A DNA stretch of 64,000 nucleotides from Cryptomeria japonica (GCF_030272615.1 NC_081414.1:908927009-908991008), one strand, 5' to 3'. Positions 1-12,372 are shown, counted from the first letter of the stretch. Translations and numbers: made by a program. The notes: generated by a model not told the origin, from the sequence alone.

Positions 1-1185
1 TAATGTTTTTGCACTATTTTACACTATCTAATTCATAAGCACCCAAAGCTACATGTGAACATATCTATGCCATACCTCAAGGATTAAGCATAGACATCCT
101 AGAAAGAAAATATTAAATCAACTCATCTACACCCTAAATCAATGTCCCTACAATCCTATAGCATATATCTAGAACAAATCCTTTAACTTTTTAGTGCATA
201 TTTATCTTAATTCAACACATTTGTCATACTTTAGTAGATCTACTTCTCAAGCATTTTTCCTTTTAGTTTATTTGTCAAACATAAACCTATTTTTATACTT
301 AAGAAAATCTACTACACTCTCTAGTGTATCCAAACCTACATTAACTTGTATCTGCACCTTTTTTTGAGATTTCTATATTAGTGATTTCCCTAACCAATTC
401 AAAATCAAATTTGATCAATCAAGCCACCAAGTATCATTAATCCTTGACCTTGATTTCACCCAATCAATTAATCGAAGCATCAAGAATTGTACATGCTTAA
501 CTTTTCTTGATTCAAAATGAAACAAGATTATGTAAACTTTGAGATCAATCATAATCTAAATCTAAGCTTTAGTAAGGATGCTTCTTCTTGATAAGGGCAT
601 GTATATCAACCATGTGAGCATCAATGTGATCAAAACAATAGTTTTCGATAGGATTATCATAGTTGACAAGGTTATCCATATCCTCGACATCATGCATGGT
701 CCCCTTTATCATGTGGTCATTCTTTTGTCTTTTCATAAAGCCATATTAGATAATTAGATAATAAAAACAATTATCACTCTTTAATATGTGGTCATTCTTT
801 TATCTTTTTAATATAACCATACTAGATAGCTAGATAATAAAACTTTTCCCATTTTAATCCTTGCCATGTTAGCTAGCAAACCAAATAGCGGGAAAAGACC
901 ATGATGATCCCACCATAGGGTAGGTAGCTCATAGCTGATGGCTAGGAGCTGCTAGATGTGTGGTGTCACCTACTTGATTGTGATCCATCCCCTCCTCACA
1001 ATCTTAGGGGTTTGTCCACCCTTATTTTGTCCTTTTTGACGTTTACCCTAGACTTTAGGGATACAATTCCTTTTCGACCACAACCTATATTAATTGTATA
1101 ATATAGTTTTGAAATATTAATGCTAGTGTATATCAGTATTGACCATTAACTTTGAACTATTAGTTCTTCAACATGTAATTGTGGT
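1..1185. other. AT-rich flank without a gene
   Basis: No reading frame here has a recognisable domain and no RNA gene is visible. The stretch is AT-rich and its only internal structure is a short duplication at about 705-843. It is probably old, decayed repeat DNA. Confidence 0.6.
705..843 (+). repeat. Tandem duplication, two units of about 73 bp
   Basis: The unit beginning ATGTGGTCATTCTTTTGTCT near 711 recurs near 785 as ATGTGGTCATTCTTTTATCT. Both continue into a matching tail ending TAGATAATAAAA. Units are diverged but co-linear. Confidence 0.75.
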
Positions 1186-1880
1186 CACTGATTGGATGAT
1201 GTGGAGAATATGTGCCTTGTTTTGTTTTCATAGGGATATTTATTTTTATTGTTGTCAACATCGTCCAACGCCATTGCTTAATACAGGTATATCTAGAAGG
1301 CCCATCTAGCCTGGTCAATGGGGAAAAGCTTAAACAGGACATTATAAAATTGTACTCTTTATGATTTAACAACGATTAATTATCAATACTAAACATCTGC
1401 AGGTCGTTAAGAGAAGATTCTGTTCACACCTGCATGCAAAATTAGGGTTACAACAATAGACGTTGAAATTATGGTACCTCCCCCCTTTTTGAAAAGATTA
1501 ACATTGGTTTAAAATAAAAAAAATCTGTGTTTAACTCCTTTAGGCTTCACAATGTGATTTCACTCGTGTGGATGATGTGGAAAATATGTACCATGTATTG
1601 TTTTCGTACAGACATTTAGATTTTCTGTTGTCAACATTGTCCACCGTCAATTGCTTTAAACTGCTATCTCTAGCAGGCCTGTCTAGAAAGGTCAATTGGG
1701 AAAGGCCGTAAAAGACATTTTAAAATTCTCAGTGAGATTGGATTATTTAATCACTATTAGTTGGCCACTATGAAACTTCTGCAGACTGGTAAGAGAAGAT
1801 TCTTTTGAAAGTTTATGGTTACACAAATAGACGTGGAAAAACTATGGTACTTCAACACTTTTCAAAAGATTAACAGGTCC
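1186..1880 (+). repeat. Diverged tandem duplication, period about 375 bp
   Basis: Unit 1 (about 1186-1510) and unit 2 (about 1561-1880) share in order: GGATGATGTGGA(G/A)AATATGT, TTGTTGTCAACAT(T/C)GTCCA, a TCTAG(A/C)AGGCC block, GTAAGAGAAGATTCT, and a final GAAAAGATTAACA-like block. They differ by many substitutions and small indels. Unit 2 runs into the longer dispersed repeat X1. Confidence 0.75.
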
Positions 1881-2346
1881 AATAGTTAAATATAATTCTT
1901 TTCTGTTTTTTTTCTATGGTTCTTCTACTTTTGCACAAAAATAAGATTTGCTGATTTTCTTTTCAAGTGATAAAAGAGTAGGAAGATTTTTCCGAGTCAA
2001 ATGGAGGATTCTCCTTTAGATTGCACAGGTTAGAAGATTGAAGAATCCAAGATATTATGCCCAAAAAATTGCAACATATTTGCCAACATACTCTGGAAGG
2101 TTAGTATTAAAGCTGATTAGAGAAGTATAAAAATTGAGCGAATTCTAGAGCTATGTTTATGGGAAAAAGAGTAAAGGATGAAGAAGATATTTTCATTAAT
2201 AAAAAAATGAGTATAAAGGTCAGGAAGCGTGAACCGGAACAAGTATACGCAGACCATAAACAGTTGGCATGTACTGTTGTCGAAATAATGTGGTCAGTGC
2301 TTTTATTGTAGTTTTATATTAATGTGTTTGCTGGTCGGTATGTGCA
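1760..2346 (+). repeat. Dispersed repeat X, copy 1
   Basis: This stretch aligns co-linearly with 55876-56473 in the same orientation. Shared blocks include AAGTGATAAAAGAGTAGGAAG, GATTCTCCTTTAGATTGCA, AAGAATCCAAGATATTATGC and GTAAAGGATGAAGAAGATAT, ending at TGGTCGGTATGTG. The family is unidentified and I see no terminal repeats or transposon protein. Unlike copy 2, this copy is not interrupted at its right end. Confidence 0.85.
2159..2311 (+). other. Short reading frame shared by both copies of repeat X
   Basis: A 50-codon ATG-to-TAG frame begins MGKRVKDEEDIFINKK and contains YADHKQLACTVV. The same frame, length and stop occur in copy 2 at 56288-56440. The product is Lys/Glu-rich with no known motif. 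In the first 41 codons I count eight base differences between copies, four synonymous and four not. The final codons diverge more. It could be a piece of a captured host exon, a remnant transposon gene, or chance. I assign no function. Confidence 0.3.
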
Positions 2347-2606
2347 AATTTAAAAACTAGCAAGTTGTAGATTTGAGTTATTAACTGAAATCTTTTCGTT
2401 CATAGAACTTGTCACAAAATTCCGTTTAGTTAGGGTGGCCAATAGATCAACATTTCAAGCGTGCAGTTGTAATAGTTTAATGGCTTAAGGGGCATAGCAA
2501 TTATTATAGTTGTAATGCAAACCAACTTTCATTAAGCTTAAATATCACTGTTGGGAATTTGATATGAGATTTATTGATGCAGGATTGTTCTTGCTGTGTA
2601 TATAAG

Positions 2607-3398
2607 TGGTGCAGTCATGGTGGGAGAGTCCTCAAAGAGAACAGTCTGAACCGTGCAATAAGAGTTACACAACAAAAACAACACAAGAGGCAATGCAGAA
2701 CAAACTCTATTATATCATGAAAATCAGTTACAAACTGTCGGCAACATGCGGGCTTACAAGATTCGGCTCACAGGCCTGAGTACAAAAGATGTGTGTTCTG
2801 CAACATCCGGGCTCAAACAAGAATATGAGCCAACAATGGACCTCCTAAAATTAGAATTATTTCTTCTATATTCTAATCACTCAATTCTAATGCTCACTTA
2901 CATTGATTTATATGATCAAGAATGATCCGCGTCAGCCCAAGATGGAACAATTGTCGATGAACAAAATGAAACCTGTAAAACAACAAGGTCAACCTCCACC
3001 AAAGAGATCCCTACGGAAAATCCAAAGAATGAAGCGTGGACCCAAGGAAAAGTCAGCCACATGCCAAGGAATGTTGTAAACCACGAACAAAAGCTCTACA
3101 AGATACATAAATGATCCGCAAGATCCACCAATAGTGAAATAGGTCCAAGCGGTTCCGGTGTTCTAAGCCAGAAAATAGTCATAGATTCCGGAAGCGATAA
3201 CTTGTCAGAAAAAGATCCAAATGTCCTGCGGACCTAGGATAAGGCAAATGAACATGGAAATCCAGCTCTGCAAGATCTGGTGAGAAAATGCAAAGAAATG
3301 CGAGATGAAATGTTGAAACTACAAAACAGGAACAAACTGGAAAGAAAATATTTTTGGTTGATACAAGATTTCTATGAAGTTGGGATGCTCTTGCATCA
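2607..3398 (-). mobile_element. Solo LTR of the element A family
   Basis: This 792-bp LTR (TGGTGCAGTCATGG... to ...CTCTTGCATCA) matches both LTRs of element A. It is flanked by a perfect 5-bp target duplication, ATAAG (2602-2606 and 3399-3403), with no internal element sequence. Orientation is set by comparison with A, whose coding strand is minus. It is best read as what remains after recombination between two LTRs of one insertion. Confidence 0.9.
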
Positions 3399-3403
3399 AT
3401 AAG

Positions 3404-4607
3404 GCTTATTCAAAATGAAGGAATAGTAGGATAAGTGTAGATTATGAATGTGTAGTCATCAAAGATATAATAAATGTTACATATATGTGAATGTATGTAA
3501 AAATAGATGAGGTACAACCAAAAATATGATTATTTGTCTAAAGGGTGGTGGTTAGCTATCGACGAATGAGCCTGGCACGCAATTTTAACTATAGCTTTCT
3601 GAGCCTATTTGTAAGTTCATGTGAATCAAAGTTTTATCATGTATCTAAAAGTCAATTTAATAGCCCTTCTAAAGTTGTTTCGTTTCTTTACAAATATTTT
3701 GACCAAATTTTATAAAAATAATATGAAATCATCAAAATTAGTAAACTAGATAGCACCTAATCTACCAAATTAACTCAAATTATTTGGAAATTGAAATATA
3801 ATGTTATTATAAAAATGGCCTTCGAATGGTGGAAAGAAGAGTCTTAGCCTAGAAATGTAAACTAAGAATTTATTTAATCTGTACTTCCACTTTACATTAG
3901 GGACAATAATCAACAAGATCCAACATTAGTCCTAAATGAGAGTCCGAAGCTATGTGTGTGTGTTTCCTCTTTGTGTGTTGTGTGTCTTATTTTATTTGAA
4001 TTGAAGATGTAAAAATTAGGTAAAATACTAGGGAATTGACAATATTCAACATAAATAGATAGGTACAAAAAAAAGATAACACAAAGGTATAGATATTGAA
4101 ATAAGACTCACAAAGGAACATACCACTCAGATACAGAGTTAAAAGTGTTGGTCAACTATGCTAGGCCCCCTAGACTTGAAGGTGGTTCTGTTAGCTAGAA
4201 AATTGTATTTTGGATTAGGAAGCTCTGTAGATCACTCCCATGAAAAATTAGCCAAAAAGTGTTGATCACATGTGCAAACTAGAATAGATCTAGGGTTTAT
4301 GCTTATTTGAAATCTGAAGGTGGTTATGTTAGCTAAAAAAACTAATGTTAGATTAGGAAGCTCTATAGATCACTCCCTTAAAAATTAAGCAAAAGAGTGT
4401 ACACCACATGTGCAAATTAGCATAGATATAGGATTTTTGTATATTTGAAATCTAAATCTATATGTCTTAGTATGCTCTATGAAATTCCATAGAAAAGATA
4501 AAAGAAATTTGTGATGTATTGGGTCTTGCCTATGTCAAACCCCATGTTGGTGTTTGCCCCTCCACTATAGCTATGATGATGAAGAAAGTGAGCATACCCC
4601 TTATAGG
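3404..4607. other. AT-rich spacer without a gene
   Basis: No coding or RNA gene is recognisable. It holds a GT-rich simple-sequence patch near 3952-3990 and a tandem duplication at 4175-4452, and ends at the 3' LTR of element A. Confidence 0.6.
4175..4452 (+). repeat. Tandem duplication, period 139 bp
   Basis: Unit 1 (about 4175-4313) and unit 2 (about 4314-4452) both run from TGAAGGTGGTT(C/A)TGTTAGCTA, through GATTAGGAAGCTCT and TAGATCACTCCC, to CACATGTGCAAA and ATTTGAAAT. They are clearly homologous with scattered substitutions. Confidence 0.85.
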
Positions 4608-5415
4608 CGGTGTAGTCATGGAAGGGAGGGTCCTCAAAGAGAATAGTATGAACCATGCAACAAGAGTTACATGATAGAAACAACTCAATGTGATGGAGAC
4701 AATCCAGGAACAAGCTAATTAGTTATATCATAAAAATTAGTTGCAAATTGCCGACAACATGCGGGCTCACAAGATTTGGTTGATAGGCTCGAGTACAGAA
4801 CATGCATGTTATCCAACATTCAAGCTCAACCAAGAATGCGAGATAACTTCAGACTTCCCAACCTCGGGATTTTTCTTCTATGTCCTAATGATCCTCTCTA
4901 CATACTCAATCACATTGATTTATATGATCAAGAATGATCCATGTCAACTCAGGATGTCACAAATACCGATGAACAAGATGAAACGTGTAAAACGTAAGGT
5001 CAACCTTCGCCAAAGAGATTGCTCTGGAAAAATCCATATAATAGTGGGGACCCAAGGGAAGGTCGGCCACATGCCAAGGAACGTTGAAAACAATGAACTG
5101 AAGCTCTACAAGCTACGCAAATGATTCACAAGATCTACCAAATAGGAAATAGGTCCAAATAGTTCTAGTGTTCTAAGCCAGAAAACTGTCCCAGATTTTG
5201 CAAGCAATAACTTGCTGAAAAAATATCCAAATATCCCGCAGACTTAGGATAAGGTAGATGAACATGTCAATGAAAAAAATCTATCTATGCAAGATTCGAT
5301 GAGAAAATTCAAAGAAATGCAGAAAGAAATGTTGAAACTGCAAAATAGGAAACAAACTGAAAAGAAAATATTTTTGGTTGTTGCAAGATTGCCATGAACC
5401 AGGGATGCTCCTGCA
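4608..5415 (-). repeat. Element A 3' LTR
   Basis: About 808 bp, matching the solo LTR at 2607-3398 end to end and the partial LTR at 54018-54696. The outer edge (CGGTGTAGTC) looks mutated from TGGTGTAGTC. The inner edge lies near CTCCTGCATAAGACA; the exact terminus is uncertain by about ten bases because the end has diverged from the solo copy. Confidence 0.85.
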
Positions 5416-5479
5416 TAAGACATATGGGGTTGTTGAAAAATTGAGTCCCTCACTTTGCTGGTGCGAGAGGAAAACAAAG

Positions 5480-5803
5480 GCAGTCTACCTCTGCCTAAGA
5501 AATCTATGATGAATCTTCAATTGGTCTACCCTTCCACTTCACAAGATACTCTTTGTATTGGATTCTTTGGGTGCTACACCCAATCCTACTATCCAAAATG
5601 TCTTCAATCTGATTTGGTATCATCTGAGGTATATACTTCTCCAAGTCTACTATATTGTCCTCATTGAATTCTACCTTATGGTACTGATGTAGATCTGCAA
5701 TGTTGAATATAGGTGAAATACCCAAACTTTCAGGTAACTGTACTTCATATGCATTTATGGAACTGAATTTCCTCAATATCTTACAAGGTCCAAACTTCCT
5801 CAT
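5480..5803 (-). pseudogene. Element A integrase C-terminus and chromodomain
   Basis: The open segment starts MRKFGPCKILRKF and includes YEVQLPESLGISPIFNIADL, the conserved integrase C-terminal block that precedes the chromodomain. It then reads YKEYLVKWKGRPIEDS, the chromodomain core. A stop replaces the Trp expected after EDSS. In intact relatives the chromodomain steers integration toward modified histones. Here it is the 3'-terminal coding segment, about 70 bp from the LTR, and is not expected to be functional. Confidence 0.88.
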
Positions 5804-6740
5804 CTACAAATTATTATAGGTTCCAACTATGAATCTCTCTTTTCTTAGATATATCATCACTTCATTGCCAACTTCAAATTTCTTATGTCTCCTCTTCTCA
5901 TCTACTTTCTCCTTATACATGTTGTTCATATCTTCCAAATGTTGTTTAACCTGAGTATGCACTATCTTCATATTCTCTGCAAATTCTTCTACTTCTGCAC
6001 TCCTTTTGTCTTCATTCCTATTATCCGTCAACTCTGATATACCTCTAGGGTTTTCTCCAGTAACAATCTTAAAAGGTGTTCTTCTAGTACTCCTATTCAC
6101 TAAATTATTGTAGGCAAACTCTGCTTGTGCAAGGATCAAGTCCAAACTTCTATTTTTCTCTCAAACTACGCATCTCAACAAATTTCCCAAACTTCTATTT
6201 ACCACTTCTGTCTATCCATCAGTCTGTGGGTGAAAAGTAGAACTGAATTTCAAGTCTGTCATCATCTTCTTCCAAAGTGTTCTCCAAAAATATCCAACAA
6301 ACTTAGTTTTTCTATCTGAAACTATGCTCTTAGGTAATCCATGTAATCTCACCACCTCCTTAAAAAATAAGTCAGCAACATGCACTGCATCTATTGTCTT
6401 CTTACAAGGTATGAAATGTGTCATCTATGAGAACCTATCTTCCACCACAAATATAGAGTCATTTCCTCTCTGTGTCTTAGGCAATCCAAGTATAAAATCC
6501 ATGCTTATGTCCTTCCAAGGTCTCTCCAGAACTGTCAAAGGCTTATACAATCCAACATTCTGACTACTACCTTTTGCAAGTTGACAAATTCTACAGCTTT
6601 GCACAAATTTCTTGATATCCTTAAGAATCTGAAGCCAAACGTAATTCTCACTAATCAATGCCACTGTCTTATCAACACTAAAGTGTCCTCATAGAACTCC
6701 TAGGTATCCATAATTGTACTCCTTAAAACAACATCTCATC
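5804..6740 (-). pseudogene. Element A integrase (broken)
   Basis: Segments in order: a zinc-binding remnant with SCRICQLAKG, then KDISMDFILGLPKTQRG (first catalytic Asp), [19 protein letters not shown] (second Asp), FHPQTDG followed by a stop and TEVVNRS (catalytic Glu region), then AQAEFAYNNLVNRSTRRTPF. Stops fall between most segments, so the roughly 400-residue integrase is in at least three pieces. The D-D-E residues themselves are still readable. This is the Ty3/gypsy integrase fold that inserts the cDNA into host DNA. Confidence 0.88.
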
Positions 6741-7400
6741 TTGAATGAAATACTCCAACCACTTACTTCTATCCACCATAATAGGTTCTTTGCAAGCTTT
6801 CCAAGGTTTTCCAAAATTAGGGTCTTCCTTATACAAGTTCTTCAATTCCTCAAAACCTAATACCACTCTCATCTCTATCAGCAAGTTCCTCCTTCTACTC
6901 AAAGCATCAACAACTCTATTTTATTTACCACTTCTATGCTTCAAAACAAAGGTATAACTCTGCAATAATTTCACCCATCTCATATGTCTATGATTCAACT
7001 TACTCCAATTGTTCAAATACTACAAATCTTGATGATTAGTATACAACACAAACTCCTTACGCAACAAATAATGTCTCTACTTCTTCAATGCTTGAATTAT
7101 GGCATAAAATTCTTGATCATACCCAGAATATCTCCTCCTTACATCATTCAACTTCTCATTGAAATATGCTATCGATCTACCTTCCTGATTTAACACTGCT
7201 CCAATTGCATTCCCACTTGCATCATAATCCACTTGAAATATATAGTTAAAATCTGATAAAGCCAACATAGGTTTCTCTGTCACCTTATGCTTCAACAATT
7301 CAAAGCTCCTATTTTCTCTGGTTGTCCACTTGAAATCCTTTCTATCCCCTCTCACTCTCTCAGTCATAGGGATGCAAACTAAACTGAAATTTCTAACAAA
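6741..7400 (-). pseudogene. Element A RNase H (broken)
   Basis: The open part (7077-7367) includes VDYDASGNAIGAVLNQEGR (first catalytic Asp) and YFNEKLNDVRRRYSGYDQEF (Glu region). Downstream, past a stop, NHRHMRWV and VDALSRR are readable on the same strand. The expected YTDHQ motif reads YTNHQ, so one acidic residue appears lost. The domain would degrade genomic RNA in the RNA-DNA hybrid. Confidence 0.82.
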
Positions 7401-8063
7401 CTTCTAGTACAATATATCCAATCCATGAAATGATCTTACCTCTCCAATGCTTTCTGGTGTAGGCCATTCAACAATTACTCTTACTTTCTCAGGATCCATC
7501 TTCAATTCATTCGGAGATATCATAAATCCCAAATAGACTAATTATTCCTTCATGAAACTGGACTTCTTAATGTTTATCAACAACTTCTCCTCTCTTAACC
7601 TCTACAAAACTTGTCTCAGATGCAACATATGTTCTTCCTTAGTCTTACCCAAAATCAAGATGTCATCCAAATATACAATAACAAACTTACCCAAAAATTT
7701 CTTCAATACCTCATTCACCAACCTCATGAAAGTACTCGGTACATTAGTCAATCCAAAAGGCATCACCAACCATTCATACAATCCCTCATTTGTCTTGAAT
7801 GCTATCTTCAACTCATCTCCTTCTTTGATTCATATCTGATGGTATCCAATTTTCAAGTCTACCTTTGTGTAGTACTTGGCTACACTCAAACAATCCATTA
7901 TGGCATCCATCCCAGGGAAAGGAAATCTATACTTGATTGTGATCTTGTTTATTTCTCTAGAGTCAGTATACATCCTCCACTCTCCATCCTTCTTAGGTGC
8001 TAACACTACTGGCACTACACAAGGACTCAAGCTTTCTCTTATCAAACCTTTCTTCAACAAATC
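7401..8063 (-). pseudogene. Element A reverse transcriptase (broken)
   Basis: Two open segments. 8060-7830 reads [20 protein letters not shown] and ends DLKIGYHQI before a stop. 7811-7602 reads [28 protein letters not shown] and the catalytic motif VYLDDILI. The YLDD box is intact. Further frames to about 7400 give the connection to RNase H (FHGL, WPTPES). Stops and frameshifts preclude a single polypeptide. Confidence 0.9.
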
Positions 8064-9000
8064 TTACACTTGTCTATTCAATTCCTCATTATCTACTGGT
8101 GTCAATCGGTGTGCTTCTTTATTAGGAAAAATAGCTCTAGGAATTAGATCCATGAAATGACTGATACTTCTGATAGGGGGTAATCCATCAGGGACATTAT
8201 CTAAAATGATGTCTCCATATTCTATCAGCAACTCCTTTATCTCCTTTGGTTCTTCTTCTTCATGCTCTATATTTTCAGTCTCCTTAGGAACTAAGGAAAA
8301 ACATACATTATCATGTCTCATCCCATCCAGGAATTTCCTTCCATCCACCAAACAGATTCTATAACTTGTACAAACTTTAGTTTTTAGAGACTCATCCAAT
8401 GGTAACAAGGTCTTATTCTTCCCATTTGCTACAATAGTGTATATGTTCTTTCTCGCATCATGTATTGCATGTCTATCAAACTGCAAAGGTCTACCCAACA
8501 AGATATGGCAAATATCCATAGGCATAATATCACACAATACTTCATCATGATAAGTTCCAATTTTTGGTTTCACCAAACATTGTTTGCTTACTAGTATCTT
8601 ATAATCATCTTGAATCCCTGATATCTGATAAGGCTTAGGGGCTTCAATCTCTCCAAATTTATCTTATTCACCATCTCTTTTGAAACAAGATTATCTGAAC
8701 TACCACTATCAATAAAGACTTTACAACACTTACCAGATACCTTAAATCTAGTCTTGAAGAAATTCCTCCTCTGCAAGGGCTCTTCATCTTCTCTGGTATG
8801 CCACAAACATTTTCCCATCACCAACAATTCTTCATCTTCCCATTTATTAGCTATTTCAGTATGGTATTCTTCTACCAATTTTTCTCTTCTAGTGTTCTCT
8901 ACCTTCTTACATTCAGAAGCACGATGTCCTTTTCCTCCACCCTTAAAGTAGGTTCCTCTAAACACTCTTTGATCTTGTCTTATGTCTTATTTTCCATAAC
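8064..9000 (-). pseudogene. Element A zinc knuckle, protease and linker
   Basis: The segment near 8965 reads FKGGGKGHRASEC, a CCHC knuckle that has lost both leading cysteines. The protease follows with KVFIDSGSSDNLVS, the aspartic-protease DSG site intact. The segment 8576-8064 contains DICHILLGRPLQFDRHA, the conserved LLGRPW-type protease C-terminal motif, then LPPIRSISHFMDLIP, the usual lead-in to RT. A stop splits the region near 8580. Confidence 0.85.
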
Positions 9001-9530
9001 CCTCATTCTAGTAACCATCAGGTTATATTCTTCAATAAAAGTTTGTATCAACCTTCCAGTATGAACTACCATCACTGCTAACTTCATTGTCTTTATTTTG
9101 ATCTATATAGGGTCCTCTTCCTCTGGAATATATTCTTCCTCCTTGAAATATTCCTCCAGAAATCCTTCCACCTTTACTTCTTTTCTTTTCCTCATGTCTT
9201 TTTTTCAACTTCTCCTTTGCCTTCAAGGCATATTGATAAGCATCTTCAACACTTTGCAAATTGATTAAACTGAGTTTATCTTGTATAGACATCCACAACC
9301 CATTCAAATATCTAGAAACTTGTTCAATCCCATCATCAGTATGTCTGAATCTGATATTCAACTTGTAGAATTGATCAGTATACTCCACACTAGATTCCTT
9401 CTATTTCAGGTTCCGCAACTTTTGGAACAAATTCACTTGATAATCAGCACATATAAACTTTGATTTAAACTTACTAACCATCTGCTCCCAAGATTTAATC
9501 TTCTCTTTACCTCTTCTCTATATATCTACC
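9001..9530 (-). pseudogene. Element A gag, C-terminal part
   Basis: Minus-strand frames read MVSKFKSKFICADYQ, then SSVEYTDQFYKLNIR and VSRYLNGLWMSIQDKLSL, typical of the chromovirus Gag capsid region, then a basic Gly/Arg-rich tail. It picks up directly where the block at 53483-53906 stops, just beyond the B target site (9526-9530). Several stops are present. Confidence 0.85.
9526..9530. repeat. Target site duplication of element B, left
   Basis: CTACC next to the LTR start at 9531. The right partner at 53483-53487 is CTACT, one mismatch. Confidence 0.7.
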
Positions 9531-10744
9531 TGTAATGGTGATAAAGAGGTGATGAGGAGATCAAGTGGAAAGATTTACCCTCCTCAAAAATGGAGTGAAA
9601 GTTTCACAAAGGATCCTCTTCAATCTCTCACACACATTACATTAAAAAAGGGGGTTGAATTAACTAGATCCAATATCAATGGAAAGAGATTGAATTCTAA
9701 GTAAATTGATAATAAATGTGAAAAGTAAAGTAACCCCTCTTTTAGAATGGACAAGTTGAATTAAGAAATTTGAGACTAAGTGTAAAAGATGGTAAACAAA
9801 TTATTATAACTTGAGATAGAAATTTGGGATGAAGTTGTGCACCTAGAATTAGCAGTAAAATGCCAAGAGGAAGCTCCCCTATAAATTTGAGCAAAATTTG
9901 TTGGGACCGGTTTGAAAGTGTACTTGGTCCTCCAGAAAATACACATGCCGAAAAGGGTTTTTTTGTCTCTAAAAAATGAAGCCTAAACCTACAAATATAG
10001 TTGCGCACCTGCAACCTACACATAGAAAAGAGAGGAAATGTTGTTGGGATTGGGGGTTTACCTTTAGGTCAAACCCCGTTTTAGAATTAACCAAATGATG
10101 AAAAATACTTGCAAGTAAATGAAAAGAAATGTATGAAGAAGAATTCACCTCAAGAGAGGATTCAATTTAAATCTAGGTAGTGTTGTTTGAAAGGATATGT
10201 AGAGTAGGTTGTCAAAAGAGATCTCCTTTTCAATGGTTGATTCCTTGACTTGAATACAACACCTAGCCTTGAAACGAGATTTGAGATGTGCAATGCTTGA
10301 ATGTTTGAATGCTTGATTGACGATAATGCTTGTTCACCTTACTTTCTCTTATCATCAACTTGTTCTTAATTGGAGGTAAAAATGCTCTTTATGGACTTGC
10401 CAATTAGGGTTATTTAACTAATTTTCCATCTTAGGCCGACATAGGAAAACATTTTCTCGCTCATGATTGAAAAGTCCAGTGTAGGGTTTAAGTGGAGGGG
10501 GCCCAAAATAGGGCAAGGCCAAGGCCGCCACATCCCTGTCCTAGGAGGATAGGGGCACCATGCCCCTATCCTACCCTAATCCAAGATAAAAAGAAAGAAC
10601 AAACAATGTGGGGTGCAATAAAATGCATGTTTTGGGAGGTATGAGCATGTCTCGGGTCTCCAGTCAGGCTTAGGGATTTATTTTGCCAATGTGAAGACCC
10701 AAATGTGGTCGAAAATTGCAAGGTCACAATTTTATGATGCTACA
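9531..10744 (-). repeat. Element B 3' LTR
   Basis: A 1214-bp repeat beginning TGTAATGGTGATAAAG and ending TTTATGATGCTACA, paired with 52267-53482. The two copies align along their whole length with scattered differences and small indels. Confidence 0.93.
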
Positions 10745-11468
10745 TTTAGCCCCCACTTTAGCGAGAGTATAAGTGTATGCCAATACTATCGGTAAAGTAG
10801 AAGGAACCAATATTGAAAGACTTTCACCACGTCAAGGAGGCAAGATACACCAAGCCCCCAATGGACTAAAGATCTTATGGCTTCGATTGACAAAGTAAAA
10901 GGAACATCAAAAGGGAGGAACCATGAAAAAGAAAAGATACCAAAAAAATTACAAAGTAAGGTCAAGTTCACTAAGTAACTTTAAGTATCAAGAAGTAAAA
11001 TATTAGCGGAGTGTATGCCCCCACATTAAAGCGATTGCTTACGCCTTCTTAGGAGTGATTTCTTTAAGGTAGGATACACCCAAGAGAGAGAGAGAAAGGG
11101 ATCACGTTATCGCAATGATTTATCCCTGAATTGAGGAATAAACCTAAGGATAATGAACACAAAAAACAAAGCACGAGGTAGTTTTTCTTTCCTATGGGTT
11201 AGTATACTGTATGATAACTCATGTATATCATGTATATATGCATAGGATAGTCATCATTCCCCAAAGAAAGGAAACTACCTTGGAAGAAAGGGAACATAGG
11301 TGTCTTTTGAGTCAACATGAAAGAGACCAAAAGAGATCTCAACGCTTTGAATCGTCATCAAGTAGACATTATTAGGGAAAATAGAAGAACAGGGATACAC
11401 ATAGAAGAATGCTCACAAAAGAGAAAGAAAAGAGAGAGAGAGATAGAGGATCTATGGTGCTAATGTAG
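10745..11468 (-). other. Element B polypurine tract and 3' untranslated region
   Basis: Minus-strand sequence next to the LTR is AAAGTGGGGGCTAAA (10745-10760), a good polypurine tract. The rest, to about 11468, has no convincing coding frame and carries two short GA-repeat patches (11083-11099 and 11431-11450). Confidence 0.7.
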
Positions 11469-12372
11469 CTAGTCTAGCATGACATCCACCTCCTGATCTT
11501 GTTGATCACTATTTTGAGAAGGCGGGAAACATGCCAAAGGAGGGACATTGAGCACAACAGATGGAACTATCACAAAGACCAAACAAGGACTAGGCCCATG
11601 TGCTAAGTAACTTTGTTTGATTCTAGGAGCTAGGATTAAGGATTTAGAAAATTTGGCAGATAAATGTTTGTCAACATCCACATATCATATTCACTATCAA
11701 AAGCATTAGGAGTTTATTGACATCATGAATATCATTGTCACCTATTTCTTCATCAATATTTATAGAAAGAGGAGCTCGAACATGGATAGAAGTAAAATCA
11801 TCACATGTTTTCTGCAACTTATGATTTGGAGATTTAGGTTCAACATCTTTCTTAGGATAAAATGGAATCATGTCAATTGTTGGTGTTGTGGGAGATTGAA
11901 TATTTTGAGGAACAACTTCATGAGCTCAAGCATGATGCTTTCACCAGCATTCTCTTGCACAATGAGTTTATCGAGTCTTAGTGAAAGGCTGAGAAGAAGG
12001 AGGAATATTTGTTGAAGGAGGAATATTCTCATCTTTGGTAGTTGGAGATATAGGTTGAGGTATTTTAGGCTGGACAAGAGGAGAGCTAGGTCTCTTCTCT
12101 CTATAAGAGCAAGGAGGCAGAACTACACCATATAAAGGAGGAATGTTTGGTGTATGAAGGAGACCAGGTCCATCATGAGTAGGAGGTATAGGTGTAACCT
12201 TAGGAGGAACATTTTTTTTCTTAGGATAGGGTATAGTTTCATCCATAGGAATAGGTTGGGAATATTTCTTAGGAGGAAGATTAGTTCTATCCATCAAGGG
12301 AAGAACTTCATCTTCAAGAATGATGGGACTATCAAGTTTTGGATTTCTAGGTTGGCTTAAGGATAAGATCAT
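11469..12372 (-). pseudogene. Element B proline-rich tail
   Basis: Frames on the minus strand encode a proline/isoleucine-rich low-complexity region (for example TNLPPKKYSQPIPMDE and KVTPIPPTHDGPGL) following the protease-like domain, then Asp/Lys-rich segments. The frame changes around 11870-12000. I recognise no domain. Element D also has a long proline-rich tail after its Gag knuckle, so the two share an architecture. Confidence 0.6.

Noticed and set aside
4741-5124. 127-codon frame in the element A 3' LTR
   Set aside because: It lies wholly inside an LTR and is not conserved in the solo LTR or the 5' LTR copy.
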